A stretch of DNA of 10,427 nucleotides. Origin: Prevotella sp. GTDB lineage: Bacteria > Bacteroidota > Bacteroidia > Bacteroidales > Dysgonomonadaceae. Positions 7,539 through 10,427 of the stretch are shown here, piece by piece. The stretch spans positions 1 through 10,427 of the forward strand of contig JAISES010000401.1 in assembly GCA_031263965.1 (NCBI GenBank), in the 5' to 3' direction. The first letter of the stretch is position 1; each line of letters opens with the position of its first letter. The notes beneath the pieces were generated by a model, which did no database searches, was not told where the DNA came from, and worked only from the letters and a program-made list of their open reading frames with translations. The position numbers and the translations under genes are program-made.

Positions 7539-8998
7539 CAGTTTTTGTTTTTCGAATCGTCTATTTGGGCTATCACCTTTGCCAGTGATTTCTTTCCTTC
7601 GATATTTCCCTGACGGGCAATCATAATCCGCTGCGCCTGAGGAGAACCTGCTCCATGCATCGATTCGGTGCGATAGCCGACTGCGGCTGTTCCGAGTGTA
7701 ATGTTCTCAATCAGCCTGAGTATTCGCATACGGTTTTCGGTGTCTATGCCGACAGCGCCTTTCAGGTACTTTTCGATGTAAGGACCTGTTGTTTCGTTAT
7801 AAAAATCGAGAGCGGCGGGCATTGTTACCATGATCCCCCCTGCAATATCTTCGGCAAGCCGTGCTATCTCGTAGGGCATACGGGTAATGTTCTGTTTACA
7901 AACATTTGCAAGCAAGAGGTCTATTTGATAGTTTACCGCCAAAGTTCTCTTTCCTTCAGCCGAACACGCTATTCCGCAGGAATAAAGGGTTTCGTTGAGG
8001 TGCGTCATTTCTACCAGTTTATCCTTTATATGGTTGGCCTTTGCAGCTCCGTTATATTCGGCAGCCAGAGCCGCTGCTCCTATCAATACATCGCCTACAC
8101 CTACCTTGCATCCTCCGTAAGACTGGCGGTGATAACCGGCAAAACGTTCTACCATCATACCTGCAAATTCGTATTCCTTGCACATAAATACCCGTTCGTT
8201 AGGGATAAAGACATCATCGAAAATGACTAGTGCCTCGTGTCCTCCGAATTCTGCATTCCCTAAATCTATATCCGCTTTGTCTTCCATCTTACGGGTATCG
8301 CAGGACTGGCGTCCGTATATCATCAGGATACCTTCGGCATCGGAAGGGATGGCAAATGATACGGCATAATCCTGATCGTCTTCTTTCATCGCCACAGTAG
8401 GCATGATGAGATGTTCGTGCGAATTGACAGCACCTGTCTGGTGGGCTTTTGCTCCACGTACAATAATACCATCGGAACGGACTTCTACAATTCTCAGGTA
8501 TAAATCGGGATCTTCCTGTTTAGAGGGTGATAAACTCCTGTCTCCTTTCGGATCGGTCATAGCTCCGTCTATCGTCAGGTCGTTATCCTGTACGAATTTC
8601 ATGTATTCGACAAAACGGGCATGATAATCGGAACCGTTTTTCTGATCCATTTCGTAAGTGGTGGAGTAGATGGCATTAAAGGCATCCATACCCACGCAAC
8701 GCTGGAAACAGGCTGCTGTCTTTTGTCCGCACAGGCGTTGCATCTTCACTTTTTTAATAAGGTCTCCGGTACTCTGATGCAGATGACAGAAGCGATTGAT
8801 GGTCTTTCCTGTAAGGTTGGATGTAGCCGTCATCAGGTCTTTGTATTCTTCCATTTCTGCCATACGATAGGTCATGGCAACAGAATTCATAGAGGGTCTG
8901 ATCATCGGATGATCGACAGGATTGGTGATTTGCTCACCCATAAAATAAACTTTAAGGTTCAGTTTTCTAAGGCTTTCGATGTACTCTTTAGCTGTCAT
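7538..8998 (-). CDS. abfD: 4-hydroxybutyryl-CoA dehydratase / vinylacetyl-CoA delta-isomerase
   Basis: This FAD and [4Fe-4S] enzyme converts 4-hydroxybutyryl-CoA to crotonyl-CoA by a ketyl-radical mechanism and is oxygen sensitive. I choose the ATG at 8998 (MTAKEYIESLRKL, 486 residues); the frame continues 21 bases upstream only to a TTG at 9019. With this start the cluster ligands known from Clostridium aminobutyricum (Cys99, Cys103, His292, Cys299) correspond to Cys97, Cys101, His290 and Cys297 here, a constant shift of two. Active-site neighbours Thr188, Glu255, Tyr294 and Lys298 are also kept (AHQTGAV, GGHEALV, YGGCKVG). The enzyme appears complete and functional. It is the first gene of the operon, behind a leader of roughly 460 bases that contains a cobalamin riboswitch; no Shine-Dalgarno sequence precedes the start. 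Its stop overlaps the next start. Confidence 0.97.
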   Translation of the reverse strand: MTAKEYIESLRKLNLKVYFMGEQITNPVDHPMIRPSMNSVAMTYRMAEMEEYKDLMTATSNLTGKTINRFCHLHQSTGDLIKKVKMQRLCGQKTAACFQRCVGMDAFNAIYSTTYEMDQKNGSDYHARFVEYMKFVQDNDLTIDGAMTDPKGDRSLSPSKQEDPDLYLRIVEVRSDGIIVRGAKAHQTGAVNSHEHLIMPTVAMKEDDQDYAVSFAIPSDAEGILMIYGRQSCDTRKMEDKADIDLGNAEFGGHEALVIFDDVFIPNERVFMCKEYEFAGMMVERFAGYHRQSYGGCKVGVGDVLIGAAALAAEYNGAAKANHIKDKLVEMTHLNETLYSCGIACSAEGKRTLAVNYQIDLLLANVCKQNITRMPYEIARLAEDIAGGIMVTMPAALDFYNETTGPYIEKYLKGAVGIDTENRMRILRLIENITLGTAAVGYRTESMHGAGSPQAQRIMIARQGNIEGKKSLAKVIAQIDDSKNKN

Positions 8999-9052
8999 TT
9001 TATTAGTTTTTTTAGACAATTATCTTATTTTTCATAGGCACATGACAATCTA

Positions 9053-9070
9053 TGTGTTAAATTTAACACA
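9053..9070. promoter_or_regulatory. Perfect 18-bp palindrome upstream of abfD
   Basis: TGTGTTAAATTTAACACA reads the same on both strands and ends 55 bases before the abfD ATG. It could be an operator for a dimeric regulator or fold as a small hairpin in the leader RNA. The half-site GTTAA/TTAAC recalls Rex operators, but those have a 4-base spacer and this has only 2, so I do not assign a regulator. Confidence 0.35.
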
Positions 9071-9126
9071 CCTCGTATGCGGTCTATTTTAACCGTCTTA
9101 AAACAGCAAAGCAATGGAATATACTA

Positions 9127-9165
9127 TCAAACTCTGCAAGGCATAGCCATACCTGTCATTCTCAT
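9127..9165 (-). other. Possible short leader peptide frame
   Basis: An ATG at 9165 opens 12 codons (MRMTGMAMPCRV) ended by TGA. It is preceded by AGAGGAG at 9170-9176, the only clear Shine-Dalgarno-like sequence seen in front of a start in this window, although the spacing of 4 bases is short. The peptide is rich in Met (4 of 12). It lies in the leader between the riboswitch and abfD. It could be a regulatory leader frame or chance. Confidence 0.2.
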
Positions 9166-9235
9166 AAAACTCCTCTTGCTTTACATTTCGCAATTTTTTT
9201 TTCGGATATCGGAATATCCTTAAAATTTATGATTT

Positions 9236-9273
9236 AAAAAATGCATTTCGAATGTTCCTCGACCCCGAAACAT
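9236..9273 (-). terminator. Candidate riboswitch-controlled terminator hairpin
   Basis: On the minus strand, 14 bases past the aptamer, ATGTTTCG (9273-9266) can pair with CGAAA and CAT (9250-9241) across a 2-base bulge, and the stem runs straight into a run of T (9241-9236). This is the layout of an expression platform that stops transcription when the aptamer is bound. The stem is AT-rich with a loop of about 15 bases, so it would be weak; a translational mechanism remains possible. Confidence 0.35.
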
Positions 9274-9287
9274 AAGATAACGACTAC

Positions 9288-9463
9288 CTTGGCAGGTCTT
9301 CTGACTTGTTCCGGATTTTGCAGTCTTCCCATTTTTATATAAAACAGTGACTATAAGGTTGCAAAATCCATAAGATGGAACTTACAGCTGAGGGGACAGT
9401 TTCGGTCTTACACCGAATTCCCTTTTCAATTTATATCTCTGATGCAAGACATAAATCACCAAG
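9288..9463 (-). promoter_or_regulatory. Cobalamin (B12) riboswitch leading the succinate-to-butyrate operon
   Basis: Read on the minus strand, the conserved cobalamin aptamer elements appear in order: P1 CTTGG with CCAAG closing the domain; TTGGTG; the GAAAAGGGAA core; GGTGTAAGACC (P5/L5 type); the CTGTCCCCTCAGCTGTAAG segment; TCACTG; TGGGAAG; and the highly conserved AGTCAGAAGACCTGCC (plus 9291-9306). A peripheral stem is strong: GGATTTTGCA (9369-9360) pairs perfectly with TGCAAAATCC (9322-9313), next to GTTCC/GGAAC. It follows a Bacteroidota-type promoter with almost no gap, and abfD is the first gene downstream. Family knowledge predicts lower expression when adenosylcobalamin or another cobalamin is bound. 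Control of a butyrate pathway is unusual for this class. Confidence 0.93.
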
Positions 9464-9469
9464 ACGATG

Positions 9470-9477
9470 CAAAGGTA
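9470..9477 (-). promoter_or_regulatory. Promoter -7 element for the abfD operon
   Basis: The minus strand reads TACCTTTG, a full match to the Bacteroidota -7 motif TAnnTTTG. It places the transcription start within a few bases of the aptamer's P1. A good -33 TTTG at the usual 19-21 base distance is not seen; the nearest TTTG (9505-9508) is 27 bases away. Confidence 0.6.
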
Positions 9478-9626
9478 AGAAAAGTTTGAGAAAAAAAACT
9501 TTTTCAAATGATTTTTTGTTTGATAGTTAAATTGTTAACTCGACTTAGCAAAATGGCATATTTTAAAAAATGAAATAACAAAGAATAAAATAATTGAATA
9601 AAATAGATAACTCTGATAAAAGTTAT
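9478..9626. promoter_or_regulatory. Divergent promoter region between the two riboswitches
   Basis: About 150 very AT-rich bases lie between the two -7 elements. I see no gene here. A palindromic site AGTTAA-ATTG-TTAACT spans 9525-9540; its core GTTAAnnnnTTAAC has the half-sites and spacer of Rex-type redox-repressor operators but differs at the outer bases. It could let one regulator act on both transcription units, or be a stray copy of the AGTTAAC heptamer found in the neighbouring aptamer. Confidence 0.45.
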
Positions 9627-9634
9627 TACATTTG
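9627..9634 (+). promoter_or_regulatory. Promoter -7 element for pflB
   Basis: TACATTTG matches the Bacteroidota -7 motif TAnnTTTG and is followed by CATCG, just as in the opposite promoter (TTACmTTTGCATCG in both). The aptamer begins 5 bases later. No clean -33 TTTG lies at the expected distance. Confidence 0.58.
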
Positions 9635-9639
9635 CATCG

Positions 9640-9925
9640 ATTTTGGTGTCATTTTCTATTTTCTTAGAAAATGATGAAAAGGGAATCAGGTGCAAGTCCT
9701 GAACAGACCCGCTGCTGTAAGCTCTTTTCAGTTAACGGTTAACAGTCATCAGTTAACAATGTTGCTGAAAAAGTTTTTGAACAATACTCAATACCACTGA
9801 TTGACAATTATCAGTCATCAGTTATCAGTCATCAAATCATTTTTGTTCACTGTTAACTGCTCACTGTTAACTGAAATTGGGAAGGATGTTTCAAAGATAG
9901 AGTAAGTCAGAAGACCTGCCAGAAT
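9640..9925 (+). promoter_or_regulatory. Cobalamin (B12) riboswitch leading pflB, with an enlarged peripheral arm
   Basis: The aptamer elements run in order on the plus strand: P1 ATTTTGG (9640-9646) pairing with CCAGAAT (9919-9925, one wobble); TTGGTGTC; hairpin CATTTTCTA/TAGAAAATG; ATGAAAAGGGAA; TCAGGTGCAAGTCCTGA (P5/L5 type); ACAGACCCGCTGCTGTAAGC; TCACTG (9861-9866); TGGGAAGG (9878-9885); CTCT/AGAG; and AAGTCAGAAGACCTGCCA (9904-9921). The core is intact. Between CTGTAAGC and TCACTG the segment is about 110 bases longer than in the minus-strand copy and is filled by heptamer repeats. The gene controlled is pflB, about 170 bases downstream. Expected effect is repression by cobalamin. Confidence 0.92.
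9730..9873 (+). repeat. Heptanucleotide repeats (AGTyAwC type) inside the riboswitch
   Basis: Units of 7 bases follow each other exactly. Left block 9730-9757: AGTTAAC, GGTTAAC, AGTCATC, AGTTAAC. Middle block 9813-9833: AGTCATC, AGTTATC, AGTCATC. Right block 9845-9872, in opposite orientation: GTTCACT, GTTAACT, GCTCACT, GTTAACT. The opposed blocks allow fold-back; TTTCAGTTAAC (9726-9736) pairs perfectly with GTTAACTGAAA (9866-9876). Between the blocks (9758-9812) the sequence is mostly not repetitive. Such arrays expand and shrink easily by slippage. Confidence 0.85.
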
Positions 9926-10095
9926 GATATAGTTTGACGCTTTCGGGAAATAAAGCAATCGGACGTCTCTTATAGCCTATTCTCTTAGACAGAGGGAAGT
10001 TTTGATATGTATTTCTATGAAATTGGGAAAGAAAGTGTTTCTGTTTCGATAAGCATTTATCGAAAAATTAGTTTGTATACTCAATTATTTATAAG
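9926..10095 (+). other. Leader between riboswitch and pflB with two hairpins
   Basis: This stretch has no convincing gene. The first structure pairs GACGCTTT-side bases with AAAGC and CGTC (9936-9967). The second is a 9-bp perfect hairpin TTTCGATAA-GCAT-TTATCGAAA at 10044-10065, 30 bases before the pflB ATG. Neither is followed by a proper T-run, so a terminator is not evident; control of translation or RNA stability is more likely, as inference. No Shine-Dalgarno sequence precedes pflB. Confidence 0.45.
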
Positions 10096-10427
10096 ATGGA
10101 AGCATATAGATATTTTAAAGGAATTAGATGGCAGGAAAAAATTGATGTAAATAACTTTATCCTTGAGAATTATACAGAATATGCCGGGGATGAATCTTTT
10201 TTACAGGCTCCTACCGATGCAACAAAAGAGCTTTGGAGCATATTGAGCGAAAAGTTTGTAGTGGAAAAGAAAAAAGGCATTTATGATGCCGAAACCAAAA
10301 TCCCCTCGCAAATAGACGCATACGGTGCAGGATATATCGATAAAAGTATGGAGAAGATTGTCGGTGTGCAAACCGACAAACCGCTTAAAAGAGGTATTTT
10401 TCCTAACGGAGGTTTGCGAATGGTAAA
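10096..10427 (+). CDS. pflB: Pyruvate formate-lyase (formate C-acetyltransferase), N-terminal part, cut by window end
   Basis: The first 110 residues align by eye with PflB: YFKGIRWQEKIDVNNFI matches the E. coli FTKGDWQNEVNVRDFI region, followed by NYTEYAGDESFL (about 30-41), DATKELW (45-51), GAGYIDKSMEKIVGVQTDKPLKR (about 78-100) and GGLRMV. The enzyme splits pyruvate and CoA into acetyl-CoA and formate using a glycyl radical; the active-site cysteine pair and the radical glycine of a protein of roughly 740-760 residues lie beyond the window. It starts at an ATG at the expected family position. It is transcribed away from the butyrate operon, behind its own cobalamin riboswitch. An activase gene is not visible and may follow. 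Confidence 0.95.
   Translation, partial: MEAYRYFKGIRWQEKIDVNNFILENYTEYAGDESFLQAPTDATKELWSILSEKFVVEKKKGIYDAETKIPSQIDAYGAGYIDKSMEKIVGVQTDKPLKRGIFPNGGLRMV

Larger units (their letters stand above)
8999..9287 (-). other. Long untranslated leader between the riboswitch aptamer and abfD
   Basis: About 290 bases without a convincing long gene. In transcription order it holds a candidate terminator hairpin (9236-9273), a small stem GGATAT/ATATCC with a 4-base loop (9204-9219) followed by A's and not T's, a possible 12-codon leader frame (9127-9165), and an 18-bp perfect palindrome (9053-9070). Such a long leader below an aptamer fits an expression platform plus further control, but which structures act is not visible from sequence alone. 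Confidence 0.5.

Noticed and set aside
7655..8230. A 191-codon plus-strand frame
   Set aside because: Antisense to abfD, which is complete and recognised; no domain in the shadow translation.
8999..9019. An upstream TTG start of abfD at 9019
   Set aside because: The ATG at 8998 matches the N-terminus of known AbfD proteins; the seven extra residues are Lys/Asn-rich and read from the A-rich leader.
9053..9070. A Rex operator at the palindrome before abfD
   Set aside because: The half-sites fit but the spacer is 2 bases instead of 4, so I keep it only as an unassigned palindrome.
9504..9695. A 63-codon minus-strand frame across the divergent promoter region
   Set aside because: It overlaps the pflB promoter and the start of the plus-strand riboswitch, its composition is that of AT-rich non-coding DNA, and it has no recognisable domain.
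9730..9873. A CRISPR array
   Set aside because: Units are 7 bases long, follow each other without spacers and occur in both orientations; no cas genes are present.
10007..10147. A 46-codon plus-strand frame starting at ATG 10007
   Set aside because: It overlaps the first 50 bases of pflB in another frame and shows no family resemblance; the pflB start agrees with the family.

Overview
The window looks like a strictly anaerobic, fermentative member of the Bacteroidales (Bacteroidota). This rests on AT-rich intergenic DNA, A-rich gene starts without Shine-Dalgarno sequences, promoter elements of the Bacteroidota -7 type (TAnnTTTG), and an oxygen-sensitive butyrate pathway whose gene content and order resemble, from memory, the Porphyromonas gingivalis 4-hydroxybutyrate locus. 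The genus cannot be fixed from this sequence.

Layout. Positions 1-228 hold an unrecognised open reading frame, possibly the tail of a gene entering from the left. Positions 229-464 are non-coding and contain a REP-like hairpin and a strong terminator. From 465 to 8998 the minus strand carries a compact seven-gene operon, in transcription order: 4-hydroxybutyryl-CoA dehydratase (abfD), a NifU-like Fe-S protein, a 4-hydroxybutyrate CoA-transferase (abfT/cat2 type), an iron-type 4-hydroxybutyrate dehydrogenase, a CoA-acylating succinate-semialdehyde dehydrogenase (sucD), an acyl-CoA dehydrogenase (bcd type), etfB and etfA. (That is eight reading frames if the small NifU-like protein is counted.) Positions 8999-10095 are a non-coding regulatory region. 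From 10096 the plus strand carries the start of pyruvate formate-lyase (pflB), cut by the window end.

Pathway. SucD reduces succinyl-CoA to succinate semialdehyde; 4-hydroxybutyrate dehydrogenase reduces that to 4-hydroxybutyrate; the CoA-transferase makes 4-hydroxybutyryl-CoA; AbfD dehydrates it to crotonyl-CoA; Bcd with EtfAB reduces crotonyl-CoA to butyryl-CoA. There is no thiolase, 3-hydroxybutyryl-CoA dehydrogenase or crotonase, so butyrate here comes from succinate and not from acetyl-CoA.

Regulation, the most notable part. The region between abfD and pflB contains two divergent cobalamin riboswitches, one on each strand (9288-9463 minus, 9640-9925 plus). Each begins almost directly at a predicted promoter with the shared sequence TTTGCATCG. 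One leads the whole succinate-to-butyrate operon, the other leads pflB. Cobalamin riboswitches usually repress when B12 is present. Since the normal succinate-to-propionate route needs B12 (methylmalonyl-CoA mutase), I infer a fermentation switch: without B12 the cell turns on a B12-independent sink for succinyl-CoA (butyrate) and changes pyruvate cleavage through PFL. The plus-strand aptamer additionally carries an insertion of about 110 nt made largely of heptanucleotide repeats that can fold back into a hairpin.
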